Shown piece by piece: positions 24,550-38,043 of a stretch of DNA of 64,000 bases; positions within the stretch are counted from its first letter, which is position 1, and each line of letters begins with the position of its first letter. Both the position numbers and the translations under genes were made by a program. Where the stretch lies: NCBI GenBank assembly GCA_050084515.1, contig CM114274.1:17174001-17238000 (forward strand), read 5' to 3'. The notes under the pieces are model-generated. The model saw only the letters and a program-made list of their open reading frames with translations, made no database searches and was not told the DNA's origin. This stretch comes from Blasia pusilla (taxonomy: Eukaryota > Marchantiophyta > Marchantiopsida > Blasiales).

Positions 24550-27500
24550 TCATTCAAAAATTTCTTTATACACTATATTATGTGTATAGTAACCTTCTAG
24601 ATTTGAATGTTCATCGCTTCCAATTGTAATGTGGATAGAATTTCTCTTCCCTACTCTAGATAATGCTACATACAACTGGCCATGAGAAAATACACGAGTA
24701 GGCAAGTAAATGCCCACCTTTTGCAAATTTTGACCTTGAGATTTATTGATAGTCATAGCAAAGGCCGGTCGAATAGGGAATTGAAACCTACGTAAATTAA
24801 ATGGCAAACTTGAATCTGATCCAATCAATGGGATACGTGGAATAAAAACTCGATCTCCAATATTCTTCCCCCTCATAATTTCAGCATCTATGCAATGTTG
24901 CATAAATCCACGAATCACCAGTCTTATCCTTCTTTCTTGTCCATATGCTCCATTCATGTTTTGTAAGAGCATGATTGGTGCATCAATCTTCAAATACAAT
25001 CGGTGCGGAGGAAGTCCTGAAGGCTAGCATGGGTTCAAAAATTCAGTTGGATATATATGAGTCATCCCCTCATTTGGAATAGAGTCCACGCTGAGATAAA
25101 CTTGCTCCTGTACACAAAATATAATGAGTTTGTGAGAAAAGGTAATATTTTAATCCAAACTTCCCAAAGAATAGCTCTTTTATAAAGGTTAAAGGGATTA
25201 CCTCTCCTAGAAACCACGACATTACGCTTGCATTCATGTCATCAACATCTTTATTCTCAGAGTCAAAATTGGCATATCTCTCAAGAAATCGATGTCATTG
25301 AATTCGCTTGGAAATTTGTCATATATCAAATAAATAAGGTCACATATCTTATTAATTTTTGTAACAATTTCCGATGGTAATCGTATAAAGTTTAGTTGTA
25401 AATAATAACGGACTTCCAACAATGCAATTTTGACCATATTATCTTCAACAGAAAGATTAGGAATTCCAGTTTCTTACAAAATAAGATGATAACCCAAAAA
25501 TTGGTTAGTACGTTGAGTACTCAATAGAAGATACTATTAGGAAGAAAACAAATGATGCAAGGGTAGTAATGAATTCTTATCTAAAGTCATTCATATAAGA
25601 GATCTTCTACTAGTGGAACCAAGAATTGACTCCAAAGTGTTGCAGGTTGAGCAGGTGTGTTGTGCGCTAGAATAATTGTAAATAGGCGACGAAGTGAAGA
25701 ACCTGTACAGATTGTAGAAGCTTCTTCAAAGCAAGAGAGCACTTCCCTATCATCCTCAAGAAGTCCCAATTGGATAGCATCCTCCTTGAATGTTGGACAT
25801 AATACCCTAGTAACAGTTCTCAAGCATTCGTACGTAGTTACTCCTCAAACATTATGTAGAAGGAATCTCAACCCATGACGTTCTTCTTCACCTATGAGGA
25901 AGTAAACTAAATAAGTTTATCTAAACATATAGATACATTGCTTTAGAGGTGGAATATAAAATCAATCATATACAAATAAGTTTTGAGCATTTACCTAGAC
26001 GAGTAAGGTGTAAGCGACCAATGGGATGGCCACATCCATTTTGTTTTTGTACCTTATGAATCCATCTCTTATTACTCCAACGGTAATAAGAAGGAAAATC
26101 TATGTATAGATATTTATTAGCATTGGAGTCTGATAGATTGGTTGCAAACCATTCGGTCAATGTTGTCTCTTTTTCTAGTTGCAAAATATCCCCATGAGCG
26201 TCAACATCATTGAAGTAGACTAATTGTTGTTCTGGAAGATGGACTGCTAGTCGTACAATACTTGGAAGTTCAGCATGTAGACTAAACTTAAAGATACGCC
26301 AACATGCTTCCAAATAAGATATATCTCTGGAATAATGAGAATTCCAAGTATTTAATTAAGGACAATGAAATCAAGTTGAGAAATAAAATATAATGCATCT
26401 GAGAAGTCAATCCACAAAACATACCTCGCATTAAGATATGGCGTTGTCTCGTCAATAACTTTGATTACATTGGATGTATCCATATCCTTTGACAACTTAA
26501 ATGACATAGCATCAGATCCCTTATAAACATATTTGTATAAGTACTTGACGGCATAAACACAACTTGTAATCTCCAAATTAATGTGACAATCGAAGAGGAT
26601 GCATAACATAGGATTGTAAGGCACAACCCAATGATTATCCAATGAATGTTCGCTCTTAATTATCACCCTTCCATTCTCCAATATACAAAAATACAACAAA
26701 AATTGTAATGAATCATGAATGAATGCATTGGAAGGAAACATAAAATACATATGCCTTAAAATAAAAGGGTCCTTACCTACGATAAACCGTATAACCATCT
26801 TCCGTTTCGGTAATGTTGGCCGCAAAAGCTTTAGGATAGCCTTTTGTACACTTTTTTGTTTCCTTATCCATACAAGTTGCATTTGGATTTAATGGTCCAC
26901 ATAGCCCATGAACCATGCAATTAGCAACATTAGAATATAACCTTGGATGGGTAGATTGATCAAGGAGTTCTGTTGAAATGATATGATCATAATCACTTGT
27001 GGTACGTGGTTTATCCTCACACCCTAAAATAATAAGGACGTGCATATGCGACAATTCTATTTTTTGGAATTCCACCACATGGATGCATCCTACAACTCGG
27101 CCCAATATTTGCTTCTTGATGATAAGTGGTAACAACTCCTTCTTTTTCTTCTCAAAAACCCGCGTGACCAAATCTGGTCAATCTGCAAGTGATTGGCCAA
27201 GTAATAGGGCTGATGTAATCTCCTCCCACTTTGTATTGCATGTCATGGTCAAGAAGTAGTCAGGCTTCCCCAAATGTCATACAATTGCCATTGCATCCTG
27301 ATACAATTGATGCATATGACGTGGCCCTCCAGTAAAAGAAGAAGGTAATATAATGCAACTCCCAAGCCTTCAACTATCCGCATCTTGTCGATGCATGGCA
27401 TCCTTTACACTTTGATATAATTGAGCCCTCAACTCCTTCTGATTTAAGCACACCTATGATAATCGTTGCATCTCCATAGTGGCATAGAGGTCAACCATAC

Positions 27501-28660
27501 ATTCTTGAGTAAGTTAACGAAGCCGCAATATGCGATTGTCACCTTCTCCTCCAATCCATGTTTGAAATTGAAAACATACAAATTGCAAGGTCGTAATATA
27601 TTTTGTTCTTCTTTCCTCAACAATGTCACTATCAAATCTGTACTCATCCATGCAATCATCTAAAGGTTCAAGTGTCCCTCCCCACCATGAATAATGTGGC
27701 CCAATCGTTTGGATTCTCTACAGCCTTTGATTCGCCCAAAAGGTATTCCATGATGCCAACCTGCTTCACCATAGATAAATAATAGAAGAAAGTGTAAGGG
27801 AATATATGCCTTGTTGAGATATATACGTTTGAATTCTCCTCCATGTAGTTGTACAATTATGTCACGATGCTCAACATGTTCACTTCCATCACCCGGTTTA
27901 ATAGCAGCAACCTCAAAAGCACTTGGTAAGTTACAATGCTTTGCATCAAGATCTCTCTCACTTGCCTTGAGATGATCCGCATATTAAGATCACTTGCTTC
28001 ATATGCCATATGATGAAAGATCTTCATATGGATTACATTCATGTAACATGTCTTGGAGACCTTTCAAAATATCCATATTAAGATTAGAAGATGTAGACAT
28101 AACTCTGGCACAATTTTCCAATTCATTTGCAGTATCATGGATGTATAGTTGAGCAAATTAGGGATGCCTTTCTATATGAGGATGTAAAGGTCCAATGGAA
28201 TGATAGATCCCACCTCGGACTCTAAAGTGTCGAGTGCCACTAATTCGTTTGTTTACATGCATCCTAGTAGATGCAAGTTGAAGTGCCGAATTATAAGCTT
28301 GAGCATGTATAAGAAAATGAACGTTTCTAGGACCAACACCAAAAATCAAGGATTCCAGAAATGGAGGAGATGATCTCAAGAGAGGTAAATGTATTCTCCC
28401 ATAGCCACAACACATGCCATATGGTGAGTCACCAAACTTAGTACCTTTGACCATTTCACATTTCCAATGCAAAGCACGACATGAGGGCATATCTTTGTCA
28501 TAGAACCTAACGTATGACGACCGTTGGTACGATTCAAACTCCTTTGTAATCGCAACTTCCGATTATCACTTTCTTGGAAATTTGGCCTCTTGCAAGATTC
28601 AGTAATGTACTTAATCCTTACAACTCTATCAACAAAAGATGACAAAAAATTCTAGAAGCA
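24550..28660 (-). pseudogene. Helitron Rep/helicase pseudogene
   Basis: Minus-strand frames give the Helitron transposase in order. The N-terminal block has CRALHWKCE and MCCGYGRIHLPLL (about 28480-28370). The Rep N-terminal region follows (FRVRGGIYHSIGPLHP near 28200), then the rolling-circle HUH motif SHMHVLI near 27045 and EDKPRTTSDYD. The two-tyrosine motif KYLYKYVYKG lies near 26521-26552. The start of the helicase comes next (SEACWRIF-type block near 26313 and FKEDAIQLGLLEDD near 25790). The C-terminus ends at 24550-24999 with MTINKSQGQ and LYVALSRV. Rep nicks and joins DNA and the PIF1-like helicase unwinds it. The stretch that should hold the helicase Walker motifs (between about 25590 and 25440) is missing. 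Frameshifts are numerous, so it is inactive. Confidence 0.85.
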
Positions 28661-28786
28661 TTTGGTATAATGGCACGTTGTGGAGATAACACAACTCCAT
28701 TAGCAGACACGACATCTACTCTTGACATTGATTCATCCCCGATTTGGGCAAAAGTCGACGAATTTTCGAAAAAAATATTTTAAACT

Positions 28787-28948
28787 GAAATATGAAGAGT
28801 GGTCAAAAAATTATCAACAACTTCATCTTGAACTCGAATAGGAAGAGTGGTCAACAAATTGTCGACAACTTTATCTTGAACTCCAATAGGAAGAGTGGTC
28901 AACGAATTATCAACGACTTCATCTTGAACTGAAATAGGAAGAGTGCTG
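28787..28948. repeat. 48-bp tandem repeat, three full units
   Basis: The GAAGAGTG landmark recurs at 28794, 28842, 28890 and 28938, an exact 48-bp period. On the minus strand the units read as 16-residue repeats (LPISVQDEVVDN-type) in an open frame at 28780-29127 just upstream of the Helitron Rep region. Preservation of the frame suggests it was once a coding repeat. Confidence 0.85.
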
Positions 28949-29127
28949 GGTAACTCAACTTGTGGTGGCCCAATCGTGGATGTATTCTTGATAACTTCAT
29001 GGTATGCATTGTCAACTAACTCGATTCTTGGGGATATATAAATGTACTCTATCGATTTTTCGCTTGTTTCTTGATTATCTCCTACTATTATTCCATCCTC
29101 ATTAGAAGGCATGAGAAAATATATCAA

Positions 29128-30845
29128 AATATTGATAAGAATAAATATAAATCAAATATGAAGTGAATCAAATATGTCAAATATAAAAAGTTAGATATAG
29201 ATACCTTATCAATGGAAGAGCTGCAATACTCTTAGGTTGAACTTGACCATGAAGCGCTTTCCTTCTTTTTTTATACTCTCGATAGTAATTCCTTTTTTTT
29301 TTCTTTGAGACCTTCTAGTCTATCAACGCAGATAGCATGCTTTTGTTTTTGGGCTTTGCCACGTTGAACCTTAAGAAAGTCACGACTTTTGATAGGATTC
29401 AATGAGATTGGAAGTCTGGAACAACATATGAATGTTAAAAGCTTACAAAATTAAATGAAAAGTCGAGATTTTGTCAGATGGGAAATTGGACATGCTAAAT
29501 GAGCGTCAATGTAGTAAACTTACGTTGGAGATGTTTCGGTGGGAATTAATCTTCAACGTGTGTTTGTTGTGTTAAGATCTCCTTGCGACATGAACGCCTT
29601 TTTTGCTGTGCGTTTGTACGCATCAATTTTCGAAAGTCACGCAAATCTGGACGATTTGATGGACAAGGAAGTTTGTGCAGCAATTGGGTTTATTGCACGA
29701 GAAAGTATATTCTCAAAAAATTTGGTATATAAGGCATCATCGTTGAAATGGAAATGAGGTGCTTACTTCCCTACCCTAAACAAAGGTGGTTACAATAGGG
29801 AGGTGTTCTTTGAAACTTCAATATCTCTTCCCGAACTTTGTTGCGTAATTGGCATATTTGTAATAACACCAAGTGGCCATCTCTCCATGTTTAGTGATGA
29901 TCCGCCAACACTCACCATCTACATGACACACCATCAAAGTATTAATTAAACTTGAGAATTTAAATACAGTGACGAAAAGAATAAAGAATAAAAAGAAAAG
30001 AAAATAGAAGGGAAAATTAGTAGGGGAAACTTTTCATTTCCAATTTTCTTTTTTGTAAAATTTATAATTTGAATAGAAAAAAAAGATAAATTGAAATTTC
30101 TAAAGAAAATAATTTAGGGAATAAGAGTAAAGGGGAATTTATTTTATTTTATTTTCTCTCAAAATTATTGATAAAATGGAAAAATGGGGATAAATTTTAA
30201 GTGGAAAGAGGGAAAAATCCTTAACAAAATTTATGTGGGAATAAATAAGAAATTTTTTTGATGGGAACTAGGGGAATAAATTGGGAAAAAGGTAAAAAAG
30301 GAAAATTTTAAAAATTTTAAAATATTTGTAAGGAAATTAATAAAATAGCCAGGTTCAGTAGCCCGAACGTGGCCCTAACCTAGCCCTCCCAACCCTAGGC
30401 CCAAACGCATCCCGTGCACCCTAACGTCGTTGCCTCTAAATCAAAGGGCCACATTTGAACCACTCTCCCATCTAACGGCCATACAAAGTAGGCCATAAGA
30501 TAGTCAATCTAACGGCTCAAGGTCTGATGCCGCAAGATTGTGATCCCCTCCCCCCTACCCCCATCGTCCCCACCCTCTCCCTCACTTCCTTGCTCATTCC
30601 CCGCTCTCTTCGCGCAACTCTAGCGCACCCCCTCGATTTCCGGATTAGAATGGAAATGAGAGCTTCCATTGCTACTTGAGTAAGGTGGAGTTTTCCTTCG
30701 TTTCTCCTGTTCTTCTTCATGCTTTAACTCCATAGCGGCCCTTGACTGTCGTCTTCTCGGTTCGCATAGCTCCGACTCCCAACGTGTGTTTGTGGTTTGC
30801 AGTTTGGTTCGAGACTCAAACTGCGCTCAGGTCTCTTTTTGGACA
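29128..30845. other. AT-rich, purine-biased DNA without a gene
   Basis: Contains an A/G-rich stretch near 29990-30350. No reading frame could be assigned. The 5' end of the Helitron probably lies here but was not identified. Confidence 0.4.
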
Positions 30846-30849
30846 GTCA

Positions 30850-31315
30850 GTTTTGGCTTAGCAATTCGGCTCTCGGCATTTCGTGACTATCGCACTCTTT
30901 CCCTAGCAGTTTTGCTCTCGGGTGTCTTTGACTGTCGGACTCTTTCCCTAGCAGTTCGGCTCTTGGGGTTTTGTGACAGTCGAGCTCTTTCCCTAGCAGT
31001 TTCACTCTCGAGTGTTTTTATAGTGAGGCTCTTTCCCTAGCAATTCGGCTCTTGGGTGTTTTCGACAATTGGCTCTCTCCCTAGTAGTTCAGCTCTCTGG
31101 TGTTTTTGCTAGCTAGGATCTTACAACACAATAGCTCGGATCTCGGGGGTTTTTTTACAGTCGAGCTTCGGATCCCTAGCAGTTTGGCTATTGAGTCATT
31201 TTTTACAATACGGCTCTTTTGACTTAGTAGCTCGGATCTGGGGTGTTTGAAAATCGGGCTCTTTTGGCTTAGCAGTTTGGCTCTAGGGTATATTTGATTT
31301 TCATGCTCTTTTTTA
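30850..31315. repeat. Minisatellite, about ten copies of a 44-47 bp unit
   Basis: Units of the type TTTCCCTAGCAGTTCGGCTC (first 20 bases) repeat head to tail, first with a near-exact 44-45 bp spacing and later more degenerate. Because the unit is mostly 45 bp, the frames stay in register on both strands. The + strand gives a 15-residue repeat around LSLAV, and the minus strand gives repeats such as PRSELLSQKSRIVKN at 31081-31395. No known protein repeat is recognised. Confidence 0.8.
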
Positions 31316-34300
31316 AAGCGTTCAAGGTCTCCGCAGCCATTTTCTCTTGGTTTTGTCGTTGGTTTCTCTAGAGATCTACTAGTGCAATTTCGCATGCAAA
31401 CCGGGGACAGGGAGGGGAAGAATGAGTGAAGTTAGTACTCAAGCTGAGGACTAATAGAGAGAGTTTATGAGAGAGTTTAGAGTACTCAAGTTGAGTACTA
31501 AGAGAGAGGGGCGGGCAGAAACATTCACACATTTTCTCAAAACTTCCAAATTAGCTTTCATTTCAAATTAAGCATTACATGACTATCCGAGCTACTCTAC
31601 TCCTGATTGGAAAACTCTGCCTCTCCTAGATCCCAAAATCAGATATGGATTTGAATATTCACTACAACTTCTTTCCCCTTCTGCCCTTTCTTTGGTGATT
31701 TCTTGGGGCACCATGGATCTACCCTACTTGTAGTAAGCACACCGGGGACCTTCGCTCTGATGGTGAGCTTTGCTGATCCCGGTTTGGGTGGGAGGTCTAC
31801 CTATGCTTCTTAGCAGAGGCTCCCTCCATGGTATGTCCCCTTTCTATGTTGGGCCTCCTTATGCAATAGGGAGGAGTCCCTTCCTCCTCTACAACGTCTA
31901 TTCCCTCTCCCTCCATTGGCTTCGGATTGTACCGCTTTTCTGATTCCGCAGGGTGTCCTCCAGTGGGGATGGAGTCTTTTATTGCATATTCAAAGAGCGG
32001 AGCATGCACGGGGATGAGTGGCTTTCCCCAAGCAGGACCATCGCGGGAGTGCATCTTCTTCCATTGCTCAAGTGCATACAGTCCTCTTGAGATATTTGAG
32101 ACCATTTTGTACTCTCCAATGGCTGGAGATCCGTTGACTTTACACCTTAATGTTTTTCTTAGCTCGTTCCCTTGGACACACTCTTTCCCTTCCCTTGTGT
32201 CGACTATTTTTTGTTGTGATTCTTGTTGCCATCTCTAGGTAGTTTTGGTTCTGCACCTTTGCTATTTTTGATGTTGCACATGCCGGAAGACAATCGGGAC
32301 GCAAGGAGATTTGGAGGTGTTGGAGCGAACATCGAATGTGGAGGAGCTTTCAAAGGGCCCTTGAAGTTGTTATAGATCTTCAAGAGGGTCGGGACGTCAA
32401 GAACTTGGGAGATGTTGGACCTGATGCAGATCTTGAGATCACATTCAAGCCCCACTAAATCATGGCAGACTAAGCCTGAATTGGACGCCTCTCTTCAGGA
32501 GTAAATGTCCAGTAGAATGTCCGGAAGCCCAGCTTCTAGTTAGTTTTTTGGTTCATTCGCATCTACATAGAGCTTAGTATTATAGTACATAGAGCTCAAA
32601 GCATTTTAGACTTAAGTATAGCAAAGACATGTTTTACTATATCCAACAATAAATGAAGTTCAGCATGTATGAAGTTCAGTAGAGCTTGGTGAATGAATGA
32701 GCTTATCTTACATCAACAGTTGTTGTGAGCACAATGAGGAGTGTGTAATTTGAAAGAGAGCATAAATAAGGTGCAAGTCAAAAACACATTAAATTTGAAT
32801 TTGCAATCCTTGCACTCGCAACTTCTGGAGAAATGAGAAGCTAATATCATCGGATGACGCTAGTTGGAAGGATCAAAATTGTCAAGGACAGAAGGACATA
32901 AATTTGAAACCAAAAAAAACTCGTTAGAGAGGTTGTTGTGGCCATGAACGAAACCCTAAGTCTGTTGCGCGTGCTAGATCTACGTCTGAAGCGCAAAAAT
33001 CCTAGGTTAAAAAAAACCGTTACAAGAGGCTAGGGCGGCTATGAACAAAACCCTAAAACAACCTGCGCTTGCCAGACCTAAATGCAAAATACCCTAGTTT
33101 GCTTGAAGTGCCACATGGCGCCAGGAGAGTGTTTGTGTAGGGAGAAGGAACTCTTCCATAATAGTATAGGAAACCGGAAAAAGAAAAGGGGATCTAAGCT
33201 CACCAATAACATAAACAATGGGTTAACTCATGAGAAACGTTTATGCCCTTTTGCAGATATTGAGCATCTCAAGAAAACACGAATTAAAAGGACAAGAGTA
33301 ATCCACTAGGAATTCAAAAAAGTCATGTAAGAGTCTCGAGGCAAAGGAAGAAATGGAGCCCCTTGTAAGAACTTGCAACCAATGTATGGCCGATTGGAGA
33401 GGGGACAAAATTCATGTGGGAAGAGATTGTACATGGTGATTTGATAGTGGAATCGGTTAAGCTAGACTGATAGGGGTTGTTGTAGAGGTTGTAAATACTA
33501 GAAACTCACACGAAGCCATCATTATTTGGATCGAGCCCAAATTGACATCCACATATCTTAAATCAAACCCCCTCCCCCCCTTTCACCCGAGCGGAAAAAA
33601 ATAATTGTAAATTAGCTATATGAGAACATGTATCAACATCTAATCTAAACATCCCAAATGTCAACATGATAGTTATTTGAAAATCAAAGGGACACTTTAC
33701 AATAGCAATATAGATTATATGAATGATACACCTAAATTAACATGATTGCCACTAAAAAGGGTTTCCAACAGTGGCATCCCATACATTCTCAACTTTCCTC
33801 AGAAGCCCATTCGCCTAGCCATAGTGCAAAGCTATGGAGGCTTGTTGCCTACAATAAATTAGCGAAGTAGCTAAAGACAACTTATTTCTCAAAAGGAGAT
33901 GATGAGGAAAGTCCATGAGTAACGAGTCGAACATCTTCCCCATAGCCCCATAGATCTCTATTCCTAGAGGGACAAATCGATATATTTCATGAAGATGACT
34001 ATAAAGTTGGATCTTCTTCATTATCCTTCAAAAAAATTCCCTCATGCCACCACATGTCCAAATGGAGGTCTATAACTGAAAGGAACATGGTTGAATGCCA
34101 CCTTTTGGTAAACACTCCGCCCTCCCTTATAGTAAGGGTTACACTCTCTTCTTAAGTAGGATATGTTGTGGATGGTACATTGTTTCTATAGGACTAACCA
34201 AATATAACACCCAGTTCGATTATCCAACAATACCACACGTAGTGTCACCATGACTCGCTCTATCATATGTCTAGCTTGCCATCTACAACTTAATGGGGGA

Positions 34301-34700
34301 CATATCCTTAGAGGGCAAGTCCACCACCTCCTAAAAAACTATCCTTGTATGAAAAGTAGTAACCTCTCTATGGTTACATAGTGTAGAGACTAATCGAAAC
34401 ACCTCCATTGGTCCAACTCCTACCATCTCCAAATCCATGGTAGAACATGATGGACACTACAATGGACATCCTTAACAACGTGCTCGACCTTGGTCCCACC
34501 TCAACTAAGATAGGAGTTTCTTGAATCTCCAACGACTCCTCATGATGTTAAAGCACATGTCCCACTTGGGGATATCACCAATTGTCTAAGCACCATATGT
34601 GTTAATATGTGTAGTGCCTCCGACAACGTGAATAATTGGGGAACCCTAGCCAATTGCCAATTAGTTTCCTTATATAGATCTATCTCAACTCCATCTCTAT
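31316..34700. other. Unassigned DNA with a short tandem duplication
   Basis: No gene recognised. At 32914-33100 a roughly 93-bp unit is present twice in tandem (landmarks AACCCTAAGTCTG and AACCCTAAAACAA). A 19-bp palindrome centred at 31490 is also present. The minus-strand frames at 31797-32455 look partly coding but match no family. Confidence 0.4.
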
Positions 34701-34749
34701 ATGGCTCAATTACTCTTCCAACACCTTGAGTCACCACAACATTAGCCTC

Positions 34750-35640
34750 TATCTAAGCCACATTACCCTAAACCCAACTCTACCGCCGCCTAGCCCTTGA
34801 CCTACTTCTCCGATGTATCTCTCCGTGAAGCTCGAAATATATGATCCTAATATGACCATATTAGTAACAACAATCATATCTTGACTATGGTGGTACCATG
34901 CGAGATGGCTTTTCAACAATGCAAGGCGCTTTTGACCCTCTGCCATGTTGAGGGAAATCTCTATGTCTATGGGATCCACCATACATCCAAGACACCAAAC
35001 TTAGTCCCCGCGGACCAACATAGGTATGCATGGGCCATTGCCTCATAGACTCATAATACTTCCTTTACTTTTTAGGCTCATCAACCCACTCTCATCATAT
35101 TGGTACATATTTGGGCACCTGTGGGGCTATTCACTCTCATAAGAATCGAGTGATCACAACAAACTCCTCATTCTCGTTAAGCTCAATATGCTCAAACAAC
35201 TCAAAGACCACCTTCAATGTGAGCCTTGTTGTGTGAAGCAACATCGTATTGCAAACTTTCTTGCAAAACCCTAGACCTGTAAGCATGTCCCAATACTAAA
35301 GTGCATATGCCTCAACCACTCCATGAGTGACAATGATGTGGTAGCGATCGCATGCATATGAATACCTTCCATAGACTCTCATCCCACCTTCGTTGAAAAT
35401 CCCTTAGACTCTTCAGCTTGTTAGTATGTACATCTTGGTAATTCCTCCCCAACTATAGGAAGAACTCCATTGCATGAGAGGAACCAAGTGGCTACTCCTT
35501 TCCATTAGTTGATTGTCTAACTACTTTTTCCATTACTCTTGGTCTTCGGTTACTACCATTAGTAACTTGCTCTTCTGACTGTCTTACAATCTTTGCCTAC
35601 TTGCGGCACCGCTACCCCTGTAACATCTTGTGACTCCTTC
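34750..35640 (-). pseudogene. Gag remnant related to the methyltransferase gypsy element
   Basis: On the minus strand near 35480-35380, EFF-x(4)-YQ followed by NKLKSLRDFQRRWDESL aligns with the gag of the 44-54 kb element (EFFKRLKKKYQG and EKLRSLQEFERKIGESL). Downstream, VFELFEHIELNENEEFVV aligns with VFALSEKIELNMVKERVV. The frames are broken by several stops and shifts. Recognisable sequence fades below about 34750, and no methyltransferase motif could be seen in the 2 kb beyond it. Confidence 0.6.
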
Positions 35641-37439
35641 TCCTGAATACAACCATCTATTATGGGCATAAAAATCTATACAACCAACCCATCTACCAAC
35701 TTACGTCCTTAATACAAGCCCCCATTTCCCTTCATGCACATGCCAACTTAAGGCAAGATATGCTTGCAACTTCTTTTGCTCGACCTTTGCCTCTTTTGGC
35801 CTCTATTTACATTCTCTCAACCCATGCGTACATGTGGCCTTGGCAGCGAGTTTTATCTAGCCTCTTACAAATCTTCAGTTTGGCTCCGATCCAAACTAGC
35901 TACCATCTATTTTGTCTCCATCCTGTGGACGTGCAACTTGTGGCCTTCTTTTCTATCTCATGCATATCTAGGCTATGCCTATTTCCTTAATGTAGGCCCG
36001 CATAGCTCCTAATGCGGCCAACCTCTCTTGGATCTGTACACTTGTTTACGTGCCCTTGCATATACACAACAAACCCCCTATGGATCTTCCGCTCAATATG
36101 CACGCGACCCTAAGTAGCTCCTACAATGACTATATTTGGCATCCATGAGTAAGACTAGTCAGCCCTATTTTACCTAACCTAAATGGTTGCACCCCAACCC
36201 TAGCCGCTCTTACTTGACAACCCTTTGACGGCTATAAGAACTAAAATGCTCTCCCTCCCTCTCTTTAATTGTGTGCTCTTGCACCAATGCTACCCATGCT
36301 ATTAGTGCCCAACGTAAGTAAACTTCCTACAAGAATTGAGGAAAAATGAATAGCGCTTCCGTGCAAGACCTTTCAAATAGAAGAATGACTAAACATGAAA
36401 CACAACATGGCTCTAGGGACTCTCCAATGACGTAAATCAACAACCCACCTACATACAATGAATTCCCCTGGCATACCCTCTAAAATCTTGCTCATGTAAA
36501 ATCGAAGTAAAACAACTCACACAACCAACTCCATTCTTAAATCTACTAATATCAAGACACATCCACCTTCCACTAGTAGGGAATCTAGACACTAATATCC
36601 AAGCTCCCACCAAACCCTACTAAGAGAGGTGCTTCAAAGGCTCAATATAAGAAAGATGGCTTAAGAAATCCATCTCCATCTCTCTTATACTCTTGAGCTA
36701 TTCCCCAAAAAACAGCAATGAAACGAGTAACTTGCGCACATAGGTTGTCGTGTGATTTTTGAATCCATCAACATATCACGTGGCCCAAAATAGCAAAAGA
36801 AGGGAACCGTCCTAAACGAAAATCCCAGCCTAATAGAGTTGCCGCTAACCTCATTCGATACCTACGTCCAAACAACCCTATGACACTCTATGTTGTCGAC
36901 ATGGAAGAATTCTATCTATTGATTGATTAAGATGTGACACCAAAAACATGTAGAACCCCTAAACACTGTCAAGTTCCAAACTAGGTTGCACTCTTGTTGG
37001 AGTCCAACTCTTGTGAACTTTTCTCAATATCTCAACCCTCTCTCATTGATTTTTGTTATGAAGTCCTTTGTTTAGCATTTATTAGTTTCCCTCTTCCCCT
37101 CCTCTATTGCCATTAAATCTTTCTATGGAGTAATTTTTTCCCTAAATGACTCTTTTATATTCCTTCCGTATATTTTTTATAAAAGAAATGGAGACTAGCT
37201 TTTTTTTAAAATTACCCTTCTTTTTTCTTTCTAGTTGTTTTTCTCGTTGACCTGGTTATCTCACTATAACTATATGGATGTTTAGTCACCTTTCTACCCA
37301 CTACAGATCTTTTGATAGGAAGATCATATAGGTGTATGGGGATATTTTAGGACTCGGCTCCTTGGAGTGCCCCATGGGGGAGTTAGCTCGAAGACATACT
37401 TATTGGCAGATTAAATTTGGTGGAATAGACCTTCTGTCG
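35641..37439. other. Unassigned DNA
   Basis: No gene recognised. The part next to 35640 may be 5' gag or leader sequence of the gag remnant. Confidence 0.4.
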
Positions 37440-38043
37440 ACCGATTTACTAACACCCTAAGTTTTTTTAGGGAGTTGGGCCACTACAACACCCCTTCTTT
37501 GCTATTGATTTATGGTTAGTGTGGTGCACCTACTCCTCTCAAACGTCGATCTCTAGTGTTGCGAAAACCTACATTCTCTTACTCCTTATCTATATCCAAA
37601 CACACTCCCACTAGTTTGGTGTGGGTCAATTGGCCTTCCAGCCCACCGAGTTCTCAACTCAACACTTCATCCAGATCAACCTTCATAGTTCATCACTTTC
37701 CAAAACCAAACTCCTAATCCATTTCATGCCCTTAGTCTGCCCCAGGGCACCCTTAAGTGGGGTGTGAGTCCCAAGCACTCTTAGAGACCTTCCCCCTTAG
37801 TGGTACTCCAGGGGTTTTTCGCCCTCCCCCTATCTTTTGATAAAAGACTCTCATGCCCCCTCTTTTTGACCCTTAACCCAACTTCTTTTATACCTATTTT
37901 GGCTAGGTTCTTAGCCTTTGCTTATGCGTATGCTATGATATTTCATGCTTTGGAATTGGCTTTGCATAATCTTTCCAACACCATCTTATCTATCCCAAAT
38001 GCATCTTGGGACTCAAAGTTATGCTCCAAAATACAGTCAAAAT
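37440..38043 (-). repeat. Chromodomain gypsy LTR, part left of the CACTA element
   Basis: The minus strand reading away from 38043 aligns with the + copy from about 10186 onward (shared TGCATTTGGGAT and GGTGTTGGAAA-like stretches). The other half of the same LTR lies at 60877-61170, so the CACTA transposon split one LTR. The distal end near 37440 is approximate. Confidence 0.65.

Noticed and set aside
28787-31315. CRISPR array
   Set aside because: The 48-bp and 45-bp repeats are contiguous with no unique spacers.
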